Source: Mesostigma viride
Taxonomy: Eukaryota > Streptophyta > Mesostigmatophyceae > Mesostigmatales > Mesostigmataceae
Reading direction: 5' to 3'
Length of the DNA: 64,000 nucleotides
Assembly (NCBI GenBank): GCA_009746045.1
Contig: RPFO01000103.1
Span: forward strand, 191,001-255,000
The first letter of the stretch is position 1; each line of letters opens with the position of its first letter. The notes below the pieces were generated by a model. The model had not been told where the DNA came from. It worked only from the letters and a program-made list of their open reading frames with translations, and made no database searches. Positions 1-31,159 of the stretch are shown piece by piece. A program made the position numbers and the translations under genes.

Positions 1-159
1 AAAAGTGTAATATCTGGTCTCGCCCTGGATGAGCGCTTCCAGCCTGGGAATGCCGCCGGGGGTCAGGACAACAGGCGAAGCCGCAGTGCCCTGCTGTGGC
101 TGGGCTAGCGCGGCAGATACTAAGTTCAAGGCCAGAACGCAAATCGTGAGCGCTTTCAT
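1..159 (-). CDS. N-terminus of a secreted or membrane protein, cut by the left edge
   Basis: Reading leftward, an ATG at 159 opens a frame that stays open to base 1. It begins MKALTICVLALNLVSAALAQ, a textbook signal peptide: Lys after Met, a hydrophobic core and an AxA-type cleavage site near residue 19. It continues PQQGTAASPVVLTPGG, then a stretch ending GETRYYTF at the edge. In-frame ATGs also lie at 210, 186 and 180; an in-frame stop at 253-255 bounds the 5' side. I prefer 159 because the signal peptide then starts at once. The gene is divergent from the phospholipase-like gene on the right. I do not recognise the mature part and cannot assign a function. Confidence 0.5.
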   Translation of the reverse strand, partial: MKALTICVLALNLVSAALAQPQQGTAASPVVLTPGGIPRLEALIQGETRYYTF

Positions 160-210
160 CTCTGGCGCGGGTAAAGGCATGCGCATAACCAGCCTCGCCA
201 CTGGTTTCAT

Positions 211-1604
211 GCAGAGGCAATCCTCGATCTCAACCCTGTGCTCCCTGTCGCATTAATTGAGCATCGACAAATTTCACACTAGGTAATTAACAACCTATGT
301 AAATCCATCAGGCCCGGCAGAAGTGCAAGCGCATCGGCTTTAGCATAGTATTATCCGGCTCCATAATCCATAAGCAATCCTCATGGGAGGTAACGTCGCG
401 GCTGGCCGACGACCACCTTGCATTTCGCGTAGCCTGGTTTGCCGATTAATGGTGATGACAACACGCGATGGGTTACTTACGTGAACGTTCCATCCGTTTA
501 CTCGCCTGCATAGCTTGGGCCTCTTGGCAGGGCGTTCGCGTGCCAACTGCCGAGCCCACGCGTGGCACTCCGTCCGTTAAGCGATACGGCAAGACATTAT
601 CTTGATACCACAAAAAACAGATGGCTGGATTCTAACTACGACTCTAGATTCTTTTAGTAGGAACAATCATGTAGGATATTTACTGTGCAAACTGAGTACG
701 GCCGAAATAAATTCTGCGGTCATCGACCGCACGCGCTGCCCATGTGCGGGGACGGATCCAACAGCTGACTGACTGACGACCGCACGCGCGGCACGCGCAG
801 CGCACTGCGAAGTACCGTTGTTCCAGATCCGAGTACAGTACAAATTACTATTATTATTAGTAGTAGTTGTGTCCAACAGTACACAGTACACAATACCCAC
901 GAGGCAGGTCGGGAATAAACTAGTCCAGCCGTGGGATGATGGTCTTGATGACTGGATTCACTCTGTTGGATAACCGGCGTGTCTTCTGCTGCCATCTAAA
1001 CAAGTTTGCTGACTCACCCGGAGTACGACGCGTGGCCTGTAGGATATGCGTCATTCCTAGCTGATGCCCTAATTGCCCTTTCGCTTTTATGGCATTGTCA
1101 CTGTCGAACCTTTTGGTTTGCTCTCGCGAGTGATCGTCGTGGTCTGAAGTCAGCTTTTATCTTGAGCCTTGAAATGCCTGGCCGATCTTTCAAGTGGAGA
1201 GAGGAAGGGCTGCGTTGTTTCCGCTCCTTTGAATTGTTTAATTGACTCCTTGAGTAGAGGCGGCGCAATTGTAGTCTCTGCTAGTCTCGTAGGCGCGGTC
1301 CCTGCTGTGGTCGTCAATTATGGCGCTTTGTCGTGCCTTAGTCACGTGCTTCCTGATCGGCTTCGTTATTCCTTCTTTGGTGAGGCTTTCTATTCGAAAT
1401 TATTTTGTTTCCGATTCCCGTGCCTCTTATAGTTTGACAGCATGTCAGACCTCGCAGCACGCCTCGTATGCTGTAGAAATTGTCATTTTCACAATTGGGA
1501 AATTCCCGTTCTCCCGGCACGAACAGGCATGGCGCCCTTCCGAGGTGGATAGAATTCGCATAGCGGACGGCCCAGTGGCCCGACCCCAGTCGCTGGCGTA
1601 CCAG
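211..1604. other. Intergenic or 5' region between divergent genes
   Basis: No convincing homology-bearing exon is seen. The region probably holds the promoters of the leftward secreted-protein gene and the rightward phospholipase-like gene. A frame from ATG 1320 is open into the first confident exon and begins with a hydrophobic stretch (MALCRALVTCFLIGFVIPSL), which could be a signal anchor. The residues between it and 1605 look unstructured and an intron there is equally likely. Confidence 0.4.
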
Positions 1605-21550
<19,946 letters not shown>

Positions 21551-22224
21551 TTTGAGCAACGCGGCTCTTGGTTGGGGATTCTCGCTTAGGTTGGGTGGTC
21601 GTCATTGCACGCTCGGCTGGTGAGGGTCATGCATTCTTGAATTGGGGGCTACTCATCGATGACACGCACAAACCTTGGGTGGAACAGTAATCAATTGTGT
21701 CAATTAGGGAGCAGGGGAAAGTCTGGTGTGAGGACTTTTTTGTAGGGTAGAATGGGGATTTGTTGTTTGGCCCCGATTCGGGACCTGGAGGAGGGCGGTA
21801 TAAGGCATTCCGCCTTTATCAAGTCATGTATACATACGGCTGTGGGTAAGTAAGTAGGTAAGTACTTGCTTGTCATGCGCATAGGAATGACACAGAGTAC
21901 TATGCTAATCTCATTAGAAAAATAATTACGACGGCTGAGGGTACTGTTGCACATGAAGATCTGCACACAGCCTGATCAAAGGCATGACCGTGTGGAATTG
22001 CAGGTATTCCATCATGGCCCTGATGGATGGAGCCGGCGCAGTAGTTTTTGCGGCATTTGGTCGCCCAAGAAGGGGCCAATGCATCGGCTCTAAGTCGATT
22101 TTTGGCGGAAAATGGGCCTCAAGACCACTTAGGGGTTGATTTCCCAGGCTCATTCCGAGTCTCGAAGCCAGGGGCGTGGTCAGCAATTAACTAATTAATA
22201 ATTAATTAGTTAATAGACACCTGA
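21551..22224. other. 3' flank of the phospholipase-like gene; no gene seen
   Basis: Presumed 3' UTR and intergenic DNA. It ends with an AATTAATT run (about 22186-22212) followed by CACCTGACTGCGTCATGCAC. A similar run and flank also occurs at about 39960-39990 and 63770-63800, at edges of repeat elements. Confidence 0.5.
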
Positions 22225-24110
22225 CTGCGTCATGCACGTGAGCCCGAAGCTAATACGCAATATCATGATGAGAAAACGCTCCACGACGCAACGCAGTTTG
22301 GAGGATGAGCAATGCAAACACGCCTGCAGCTCCGGACGGCTGCAGTTCCGCCTCCCGGCCTCGCACGCAGCAGTGGCACTAACCAAGCGTTATAGTGGTC
22401 TACTCGGCTCCTGCAGCCTCGCGCCGGCCCTCGGCATCGCCTGAGCCCAAACGCAGTCTCCCTACGGTCGTTCCGCGCTGGCGCGCGAGGTCGACTTCGA
22501 CGTCACCTCTTCTGACTATTGGTAATGCAACCCGATCCAATTTATGGATGACGTGTTTTTCGGCACGCATGCCTCGCTTGTGGAACTGCACGCGCCGGCA
22601 CCTTCATGGCCAGCATGATCGATTCACCTCAACACTGGGACCGGCTCAGTCCCAGGCCCCGCATTCGCTCCAAAACGCTGCTGACCTTCTTCACGTTACC
22701 CCTCGCCCCCGCCTTCAGTGCATCGCTCTCTGCTCCCTCCTCGGGCGCACCGAGGCCGAGATCTGGGATCTCCCGCCCCCCGCCCCCCCGCCCTCACCGA
22801 AACCACATTTCGTTCCATCCTCACGAAGCTCCTTGAACGGCACGTGAACCCCCTTGCCGCAGACGTTGCGGCATTGGGCGGCACGCTGGCTGCCGATCTC
22901 TCCCTCCTCTCCATGCACCAGCGCCACCGCCACCTCCAAAACCACCGTGGACGCCACCACGGCGACCAGCTCCTCGACATCGACCAGCGCCTCAAGGACA
23001 ACGTACGCCATCGCCATGGAGTGCCTGCAAAACACCGCAGGCCTCACTGCCCATGCAGGCAATGCAGGACCTGCTTGGCCAGCACCCGGCTGGCCCAGCC
23101 GACGATGCTCCTTCCACCCCGACCTGGGCGCGGACATGCTGAAGCACCACACCACAGGTCTCCACCGCCTCCATCATCGCGGCACCGCTTAAGCAACAAA
23201 CGCTCGACCTCCACGACTGAGGAGGTCGACATCACCAAGCGCAGCCACAGCGTCAATTCGTCAAGCACTTCGACCAGCCGGCCGGGCAGGTGAGGACTCC
23301 GAGTCTCTAATTCTATGGGCACCGGCCATAGCGACATCCTTACCCCCATGGAACTCACTGCATGGTGAGCTCAGGATGTCGGCTGTCCGCCTTCCCTGCG
23401 CGCGTCCGAGTAAGGCTGGACCGGCTCCCCAGCTCCTCTTTGGCCTTCAATGATTACATAGCGGATAAGCTGTTGTTTCTTAAACGCCGCAAGAAGCTCG
23501 AAACAACCTCCTACACGCTGGACGACGACTTGACCTTGGCGCAGCAACAACTGCGACAGGAGCTATATATGGCCGACCTACCTTCAGCTCCGGTAGACCG
23601 CAGGCCGGGGGAAGCCGGTATACTGGAGGGGGGCAGTCATCCACGTCGACCAGACGACCACAAGCCCCGGCCATGGCAGGCGCCCCCTGCCACCCCAGCA
23701 ACCCCACTGAGCCTACTAGGGAGTATGTAGCAGTAGTGTAGACTAGTCAGGCTTAGCTTAGCACGTGGCCCACGCCTAGATGCGCATGTGCGCCTTTGAT
23801 GGGACTCCTCACGGAGGATGCATTCAGCTGAATTATGCCTAGCTTTGCCTATGCAAGGAGCTAATAATACTCTCTGCTGAGACGCCAATGATGCCTAGTA
23901 GCCATTGTTTAGCCATTGTTTAGCCATGATCATCTTCCACCCTCTGTCCGCACCTTACTAGCTGCTGTCCAAATACATAGTGGCGCAGGTGCGCCTTGTG
24001 CACCCAGAGCAGATGTAGTTTACACCCTACCCTTGCAGGAAGTATAACCCAGAATGTATTGAAAGCCATATGCCCCTTCTCTTGATACACGTCAAGAATT
24101 ATAATTACTT
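22225..24110 (+). mobile_element. Repeat family X, copy 1 (degenerate coding region)
   Basis: Shares order and sequence with the copy starting near 25010: a start like ATGAGAAAACGCTCCACGAC, a Ser/Thr/His-rich middle, a GTGCCTGCAAAACAC segment, and a C-terminal part that reads KRRKKLETTSYTLDDDLTLA near 23490-23540. Frames change several times, so it is a pseudogene. I do not recognise the family. Downstream it continues as AT-rich DNA with GATGATCTTCCACC and AGTTTACACCCTACCCTTGC blocks found in all copies. Confidence 0.6.
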
Positions 24111-24662
24111 ACTACATCACAAGATGTGGACGCCCCCAGCGGGCTAGAATAGCAATATCCCTAGCTTGTAACCATTGGCGTCACTGCCGCTAAGGCAGCC
24201 ATGCCTAGAATGTTTGCCTAGCTGTGCCCACACACCTAGTCAGGTGCCGCCAACGCACGGTACACAACCAGCCATAACCTTAGCCTAGTCCTAGTACAGC
24301 CATGCTACGCCCTGGCTATGTTTAGCCAAGCCATGCCTATTATAATGGGACCCCCATGGATGTTTCATTAAGAATTTAGCCATGCTATGCCATGCAGAGA
24401 GATGCTCTCTGTCGAGAAGCCATGTCCTAGCTCTTGTATAGCCATGATGATCTTCCTCCCCCGTGCCAGGATCCCCCCCTTAGCGGGTTGAACCTGAGAC
24501 AGCATGGTGGTGCGGGTGCCCTGGTGCACCTAGAGCGCGGGTAGCTTACATTCCCACCCTTGCATGAAGTAGCCTAGGATGTATTAAAGCCATATGCCCC
24601 TTCTCAGGGATATGTGCTACATTGACTCCCAACGGAGTGATGTTGATAATTAATTAGTTAAT
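24110..24662 (+). mobile_element. Second 3' end of an X-type element
   Basis: Repeats the X 3' region: GATGATCTTCC (24448), GTGCACCTAGAGC (24525), GGGATATGTGCTACAT (24607), the hairpin CTCCCAACGGAG (24627) and a TAATTAATTAGTTAATTAAT tail. No coding part precedes it, so it is a 5'-truncated copy. Confidence 0.65.
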
Positions 24663-24840
24663 TAATTACTACATCAGAGTGAATGCACCCAATGAACCAA
24701 TGATAAACAAAGCCAACGCTAACAAGAGATACCACGACAAAATCACTATAAGTACTAGCCGGCATGGGACACTCCACATGCCGCGGAATGAAGTAAAACA
24801 GCTCCTAATAACCATTATAATTAATTGGTGGTCCACGTGT
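24663..24840 (-). mobile_element. Family C LINE 3' tail fragment
   Basis: ACTACATCAGAGTGAATGCACCCA...GCTAACAAGAGATACCACG matches the tail of the family C LINE at 59206-59290. No endonuclease coding remains. Confidence 0.7.
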
Positions 24841-25009
24841 GGACGCCACACGAGCCGGCCACGAGCCACGAGCCACGAGGTAGCCATGGCTGACCGGACG
24901 GCGGAGCTCATATAACTTTCACGTTTGGGCACCAAATTTGGCCGTGAATATCACAATCGCTTCGTCTTTCTAAGGCGCACACGCTGATATATTTTCTCGA
25001 ATTACTAAA

Positions 25010-26503
25010 ACGCAATATTATGGCGAGCAAAGGCTCGACTACGCAACGCAGCCTGGCGGCTGAGCCATTGACTGCACTCGGCTCCTACTAAGGCCTCGCC
25101 TTCGGCATCGCCTAATACCAAACGCAGTCGCCCAGCAGCCTCGCGCCCGACAGAACCGCGCTTTCGGCCCCAACCTTTCAAAGTCGACTGCATCACGACG
25201 TACTGGACCGGCCACATGGCCCCGGCCAGTGCTATGCACTGCATCGATCTTCTTCGGGGACCGTACGCCTCGCTTTACAACCTGTGCCATCCATCTCGAC
25301 AGCATCAACCGCCTCATCACCCTGGACGGCTCCTGGTTTAACGCCAGGTCTCTGTTGTTAAGTCGGGTGCTCCTGCCCCCATGCAACTCCAGCACACCGT
25401 TCTCAACTCTCTCCTCATGCGCTCTGATGGCGTCCAGATCTGCGGGCTCCATCCATCTCCGCACCCACACTGAGTCCGCTCCATCCTTATGGAAGCCCTC
25501 GATCCAGCAGCACATGACTCCCCTTGCTGCACTATGTGGCAGCAATGGGCAGCACGTACGCTGGCTGCTGAGCTCCGGCCCTCACCTAAGGTGATGGTGG
25601 TGGAAAGTTTCCACCACCATCACCTCCACCTCCACCCTCCTCGCCTCCACCTCCACTGCCGCCTCCGGACCTCCACCGCCGATCGACATCAAGGCCCATG
25701 CAGCTCCTCGACATCATCCAGCGCCTCAAGGACAACGTAACGCCATCGCCATTGTGGAGTGCCTGCAAAACACCCCAGGCCTCACCACCCAGGCGGTGAA
25801 GGACATCTGCCGGCATCTGCTGGCCCGGCCAGCGATGCTCCTCCCATGCATGCACCCAGCCCTGGGCGGACGTGCTGAAGCACCACATCTCCTCCACCAC
25901 CTCCACCATCGCGGCACAGCTCAAGCAGCACATGCTCGACCTCGATCCGCGATCGAGGATCGAGGCCGACCTCGCCAAGCGCAGCCACAATGTCATATCG
26001 TCAAGCGCTGACTTAACGACCACAGCCGGCAGGTGAGAACTCGGAGTCTCTTCTCATGGCATTTAAGCGCGACATTCTTACCCCCATGTAACCCACTGGT
26101 GAGCTGCGGATGTACGTCGGATGTCCGGCCGCCTTCCACGCGCCGGCGGGGTAAGGCTAGTGGCCCGCCTCCCCTGCTCGGACCTCACCTTTAAGTACAT
26201 GGCGGATAAGCTGTCGGGGACTTTCATGCCGCAAGTCTGAAGCTCTCGGGGACTTCTTACACGCTGGACGACAACTTGACCCTCAGTGGCACAGCAACAG
26301 CGGCGACTGGAGCTATGGCCGACCTACCTCGATCCAGCTGAGTCCGGCAGAGTACAGGGGGGAAAATGGTATACTGGCTGGAGGGGGGACGTCATGCATC
26401 CACGTCGACCACAAGCCCTGGCAGGCGCCCCCTGCCACCCCAGCAAACCCAGTCTAGGGAATATAGCAGTAGTTTAGATTAGTCAGGCTTAGCTTAGCAC
26501 GTG
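25010..26503 (+). mobile_element. Repeat family X, copy 2, coding part (cut by the chromovirus)
   Basis: Starts ATGGCGAGCAAAGGCTCGAC and parallels copy 1 through the GTGCCTGCAAAACAC block to a TSYTLDDNLT motif near 26260-26290. Several stops and frame changes. It ends exactly at the chromovirus LTR; its continuation is 39226 onward, where bases resume as in copy 1 (ACGTGGC...). Confidence 0.65.
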
Positions 26504-27101
26504 TGTTACGTCCCGGCCCTTTAGGTCGGACGTAACAATGGAATAAATTACTAAGGCCTTGTGGCCGTTGTACTAAGTTTTATGGACATTGACTCTTGTG
26601 TGAATTGGACTAGTTATTTAGGTCCTAGGTTGCCCTTTTAGGAACCGGTGCGGTGGCGCCGCGTCAGTTCTGAGTCCATTCGTAGTACTAGGCGTGGATC
26701 CTGTAGTTGAGGGTCGATGTCGGCCCGGATCCTACGTGGAATGTTTGGCTTGGATTGGTCCAGGGAAATTGGCATGTATCTGCGCCGCAATCAACCTAGG
26801 TTAAATTGGTCCGAGGACGAGAGTCTCGTCCTCTTGGTTTAATGATTGATAAGTGCGAATACGCCTACACATTGAGCCCGGGGCATTATCCATTTGTAAT
26901 TGGTATTGCTAGCCATTATAAGTGTGAACTAATTAGCTTGGCCGTGATTGAATTAGCTTAGTAGCCGTGATGCCAGATATCTCACGACTCACGTCGTGAA
27001 GCGCAACCTACTTTAGGCTATCTTGGATTATTCCTAATTCCGGCAAGAAGGGTCTTTCGCTACGTAGCTCAGGCTAGGTGAGTCTGGGCCGGGACGTAAC
27101 A
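26504..27101 (+). repeat. 5' LTR
   Basis: 598 bp, TG...CA ends. Compared with the 3' LTR it carries 16 extra bases near 26940-26960 (a duplicated AATTAGCTTNG stretch) and TTTAGG for TTTTGG near 26617. Confidence 0.95.
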
Positions 27102-27840
27102 CTGGTTATCGGAGGAAATGTGCTGGAAAGGTTAGCTAACTGCTAGTCTCGCGGAGAGGGTTAGTGAGCCAATTAGGATACCAAGGCTGAGTTTGACGTA
27201 GGTAGAGGTTCCGGAATTCAACGACTGCTGACTGGTCGGCGGCCAGCCCGTAAAGGGATTCAACGACGACCTAGCCAGCAAGCGGCCAGTCTGGGATACT
27301 CGGCGGGGCTAGCAATAGTCCTGTGGTGAGGTGCTGTAAACGATAGCGTTCAGCTCTCCTGCTTTCAACGACACCTAGTGGCGGCCAGGGCTTGCCTTCA
27401 ACGACACCGGGTGGCGGCCAGCTCAGGAGGATATAACGTCATCGATTATGGTGCGTCCCCTAGATAGGATACAAGCTATGCCTGTGGAAGGCTAGCTGGC
27501 ATGCTCGCTTCCTCTCCGGGTTCGCACGCGTAGGGGTTCTCGTTATACGTTGTGCCTCTATAGGGTGTGAATGTCGTTGGTTCGAATGGAAGTTGCGGAC
27601 GACAACCATTCGTTGTTTTACATGTTGTGGGGGTGAATACCGTCTGGCTGTTGCCGACTGTGTTGACGGTGTTTACCTCCGTGTAATCGTTGTATAGCCT
27701 CTTTGCCGCGGATGGCTGGGGGCGTGTGCTGTACTACACTCCGTGCTCTCTCCTCGTTTGTTTAAGGTCACTGCATTAGAGGTAGCCTGGGTTTCCCCTT
27801 TCTCTCCTGCTTGCAAGCCGCTGCCAGACTATGATGTAAC
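27102..27840 (+). promoter_or_regulatory. Leader: primer-binding region and GCGGCCAG repeats
   Basis: CTGGTTATCGGAGG directly follows the LTR and is the expected primer-binding position; it resembles but does not equal an initiator-tRNA-Met site (TGGTATC). Four TTCAACGAC...GCGGCCAG units follow (near 27217, 27259, 27364 and 27400), a possible packaging or translation-control structure. No ORF seen. Confidence 0.6.
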
Positions 27841-28179
27841 ATGCCCCGACGTAAAATAAACAAGGGTGGACAGTCTGGATATCCTTACTATGCAGTAGCT
27901 CACGACGGGGATAAGGGTAGACCTGCTATATTCTACAGCTGGAAGACTTGTGAGGAACACATAAAAGATAAGATATTGTCCCAAGGCTCTAGTGCTAAGT
28001 GGAAAGGGTTTGATAACATTGCAGATGCAGATAGGTTTGTTAGGGAACATATGCCATTGCCTGAGGGGATGCACATCACTCGTGAATGCTCCAAGCCACC
28101 CACGCTCAGCAGCCAGGGGGAGGGGACAGCAGTTACAGTTACCTTCTCTCAGCTGACCATTGGCCCTAGCAAACAGTAG
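27841..28179 (+). CDS. Separate RNase H1-type hybrid-binding domain protein
   Basis: 112 residues from ATG 27841. Residues about 14-70 read YPYYAVAHDGDKGRPAIFYS then WKTCEEHIKD...KWKGFDNIADADRFV. This is the RNase H1 N-terminal / caulimovirus viroplasmin fold (YYAV...G...G(I/F)Y..W.EC...V.G...AKYK.F....EA..F), which grips RNA:DNA hybrids. It stands alone upstream of Gag, not fused to RNase H. A role during reverse transcription or in a cytoplasmic factory is inference. Confidence 0.8.
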   Translation: MPRRKINKGGQSGYPYYAVAHDGDKGRPAIFYSWKTCEEHIKDKILSQGSSAKWKGFDNIADADRFVREHMPLPEGMHITRECSKPPTLSSQGEGTAVTVTFSQLTIGPSKQ

Positions 28180-28306
28180 AGGATACTATTACTAGGAAGT
28201 GATACTAGATTCTATATCTATAGATCCATAGCACGTGGTTGCTCTTTCTCTCTCTCTTCTTCCTGGGGAGGTGATGCCTGCTGTGTAAGGTCCCGGTACG
28301 AGCACC

Positions 28307-28606
28307 ATGCCAACACGGTACCAAACAAGGAACGCCAGAGAGACAGAAGACGAGCTTAGGGAGAGAGACCCAGATAATAGAGAGATAGAACCGGTAGACA
28401 ACCACGAGCACGGTACAGAAGGGCTAGAGGTACCACCACAAGTAGAGACAGGTACAGGTGAGGTCATGGAGAGACCTGTGGAAGGCTCCCTACGATCCAG
28501 ACCTAGCTCCCCAGCGGATGGGGACAATATAGACGCCTTAACCAGGCAGGGAGATGACAGGAACGACCGAGAGAGGCTCCCAGAGTACCAGCAGCAGCAG
28601 CAACCG

Positions 28607-28659
<53 letters not shown>

Positions 28660-28672
28660 ACAGCAACAGCAA

Positions 28673-28720
<48 letters not shown>

Positions 28721-29440
28721 CAGAGGCAGCATCAGCAGCAGCAACGGTCACCACAACAGCAATGGCAACAGCAGCAACCCCGGATGCAGCAGCACCAACC
28801 CCAGACGAGACCACAATGGCTACCACCGGATCCAGAGCAGCAGGGAGACGAGAATGGAGATACCCTGCACTACCGCCAGCAGCAGCCAGGCACCGGGCGG
28901 CCAACGCATCCTTGGGCAGGTCGGGGGCGGCCCCAGGGACATCCACCGGGTCCCCCACACCGGGGCAGACGCAGAGTGTCCTTCGGCAGCACGTCCCTGT
29001 TACCCACGGCGCTATGGTATTCGGACGAGGAAGGGGAGGTCCCAGGGGCAGATGGCGAGTTCGATGACCTGGAGGGACTAACGAGGCGGACGAGGGATCT
29101 GTCACGCAGGGCCCGCCCGTTGGTACTCATAGACCACGGACCAGCCCAGAGGAGACCCGGAGCAGTGTCACCACCCGCGACGAGGAGGCTCACACGCCAG
29201 CCCAGCGCCCGGCACCTCAACCGCAGCGCCCACGGGTGCTTGACCGAAGCGTGGTCCCCTCGCCTGCGCCTGCTGGCAACCTCAGTTTCAGCAGGGTGGC
29301 ACTGGATGACCCGGGGTACGAACACCCCTCGTCGGTACAGGTGCGCCGGACACACGGCACACCGGACAGATCCGGATCTCTCCCGCGGTCGCAGCCTCCA
29401 ACATTCGGCTCCATCTCCTACAGAGAGGTCGGGGGCCTAA
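28307..29440 (+). CDS. Polyglutamine-rich leader protein of the chromovirus
   Basis: Up to 377 residues from ATG 28307: a charged N-terminus (MPTRYQTRNARETEDELRER), a tract of about 50 Gln encoded by CAG/CAA (28590-28745), then a Pro/Arg/Gln-rich region. From about 29236 another frame looks more protein-like (LSFSRVALDDPGYEHPSSVQ) and runs to about 29454, so there is probably a frameshift and this may be the N-terminal part of Gag. No enzymatic motif. Confidence 0.55.
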
Positions 29441-29465
29441 GCTTAACACGGTAAAGGCCCCACCG

Positions 29466-30614
29466 ATGCCTACCTTCAAGAATGTACCCAAGCTGCACGC
29501 GGATATGAAACCGCGAGAGGTCGACGAATGGGGACGCATGTGGCAACAGCAGTATACCGTTTGGTGCAATCACAACAGCTGGGAACTGGCCACCTGCGAT
29601 TTGATCCCACATGTGGTTAACACCTGCATGGACCCCTCGGTGGTGAGCATCCTGAACTGTGAGAGCATCGCATCCCAGTCATACCCGCAAACCGTGGAGG
29701 AGCTGATGGACCGGGTGCGCCGCAAGCTGATACCCCCAGACGCGGAGCTCCACGAGCGGATCGCTTTCGGCAAGCTGCGCCAGGGGACCACCCCATATCG
29801 CGAGTTTCTGTCCAAGTTTGAGTCCAGCGCCGCTTATCTAACCGACATGACCTGGTACGAGTACAAGATCAGATTCATCGAGGCGCTCAGCCCCGAGCTG
29901 CAGGACGAGGTATTCAAACACTACGCTGAGGTCCCCTGGAAGGAGTGGGACATCCTGAATATCCAGAGATACCTTCTGCAGGTGGCCGACGTGGTGTCTC
30001 GCGGGCGCGCACCCTCGGTGCGCCGTTTCTTCAGGTCAGCCACTGCAGGTCCGCGACGGGTGAACCAGATGTACTCTACGGAGCTCACCGGCGAGGAGGA
30101 GGAGGAGTACCCCGACGACCCTGATGATGGCTACACTGACCTTGGCGTTAACGCGATCGATGCTAGCAAGGCGCGCTGCTTCATGTGCAGTGAGGTGGGG
30201 CACCTCAAGCGCGACTGCCCCAAGCTTCGGGGCAAGAACGCCGGTCGCGGGGCAGGAGAAGGGACACCCAGCGTTCGTTTCTCCGGCCCGGCCTTCGGCA
30301 GCCGCCCCGACTCCTCCGGCCCTCGGGACCGACCCCGCAACGCGGGTGAGCGTGCGGCTCGCCTGCAGCACGCCAGACAGGTCCCGACGCAGTACCAGCA
30401 GCCGCGACCCCCCGCGATCAGCTCTACCAAGGGTGTGTTGCGCGCGGTCAACGAGATTGAGGCGCGGCGACAGTCCTCCTCTTCCGGCCAAACGCAGGCG
30501 GTGGCTGGCTACGAGTATGACGACGAGGAGGGGGCTGACGAGGAGGAGGAGGGGGGGGAAGAGGGCGGGTGGTCGGGCGAGGCGGCCTCCCGTCCCACCG
30601 CTCCTCGGGAGTAG
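29466..30614 (+). CDS. gag: Gag with CCHC zinc knuckle
   Basis: 382 residues from ATG 29466. The retrotransposon Gag region is visible (VEELMDRVRRKLIPPDAELH, FRxFLSKFESSAAYLT-type, IRFIEALSPELQDEVF). A zinc knuckle CFMCSEVGHLKRDC (C-x2-C-x4-H-x4-C) lies near residue 240, then a basic and acidic tail. It forms the particle and binds genomic RNA. It overlaps the protease frame by about 90 bases in the -1 direction (open 30521-30614) with G-rich runs, compatible with -1 frameshifting. Confidence 0.88.
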   Translation: MPTFKNVPKLHADMKPREVDEWGRMWQQQYTVWCNHNSWELATCDLIPHVVNTCMDPSVVSILNCESIASQSYPQTVEELMDRVRRKLIPPDAELHERIAFGKLRQGTTPYREFLSKFESSAAYLTDMTWYEYKIRFIEALSPELQDEVFKHYAEVPWKEWDILNIQRYLLQVADVVSRGRAPSVRRFFRSATAGPRRVNQMYSTELTGEEEEEYPDDPDDGYTDLGVNAIDASKARCFMCSEVGHLKRDCPKLRGKNAGRGAGEGTPSVRFSGPAFGSRPDSSGPRDRPRNAGERAARLQHARQVPTQYQQPRPPAISSTKGVLRAVNEIEARRQSSSSGQTQAVAGYEYDDEEGADEEEEGGEEGGWSGEAASRPTAPRE

Positions 30615-31159
30615 TAGCCCTGCCCATGGGCTTGGGTCCCGGGGTAGGGGATAGGGTAGAAAAATCAGATGGTAGCCCAGACGCGGAGTCAATTAGAGTA
30701 GAGGTAGACGTCAATAACGTGGCCGCAGACGCGTCCACCCAACCGGCGGCGCGTGCATCTCAAGGAGATTCGCGGCATCTGTTTCTTTTCAGCGGAGGGT
30801 TACTGGTCCCTCCCACCGTCCTTGATCCGTATTTGAAGGAGAAAACGATCATGGATGTGAAGTTCCTGGTCGACACCGGCGCCTCCACGTCCTTCATCAA
30901 TGAGGCCCTGGTGCGTCGGCTGGGCCTGGTACCCCGACCTCACACCACGGCAGTATATGTCACCTATTCCGACGGTCGGCGACACCAATCGCCGGGCCTA
31001 GCAGACATCAAGGGTGTACTGCAGGGCACGCCGGTGGACCTGGTGGCGACTATTGCGCCGTTAGGCGCTGCCGACATCATCATTGGAGTGGACTGGCTGG
31101 ACAAGCAGGATGTGGACATCAGTGTGCGCCGGCGGGTGGTTTGGTTTCAGTTACGTTAA
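30521..31159 (+). CDS. pol: Pol: aspartic protease segment
   Basis: In the -1 frame relative to Gag. The retropepsin motif reads VKFLVDTGASTSFINEALVR (DTG active site) and the second conserved part ADIIIGVDWLDKQDVDIS. The reading frame runs into the palindromic cassette at 31148 and stops at 31157-31159. It cuts Gag and Pol. Confidence 0.85.
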
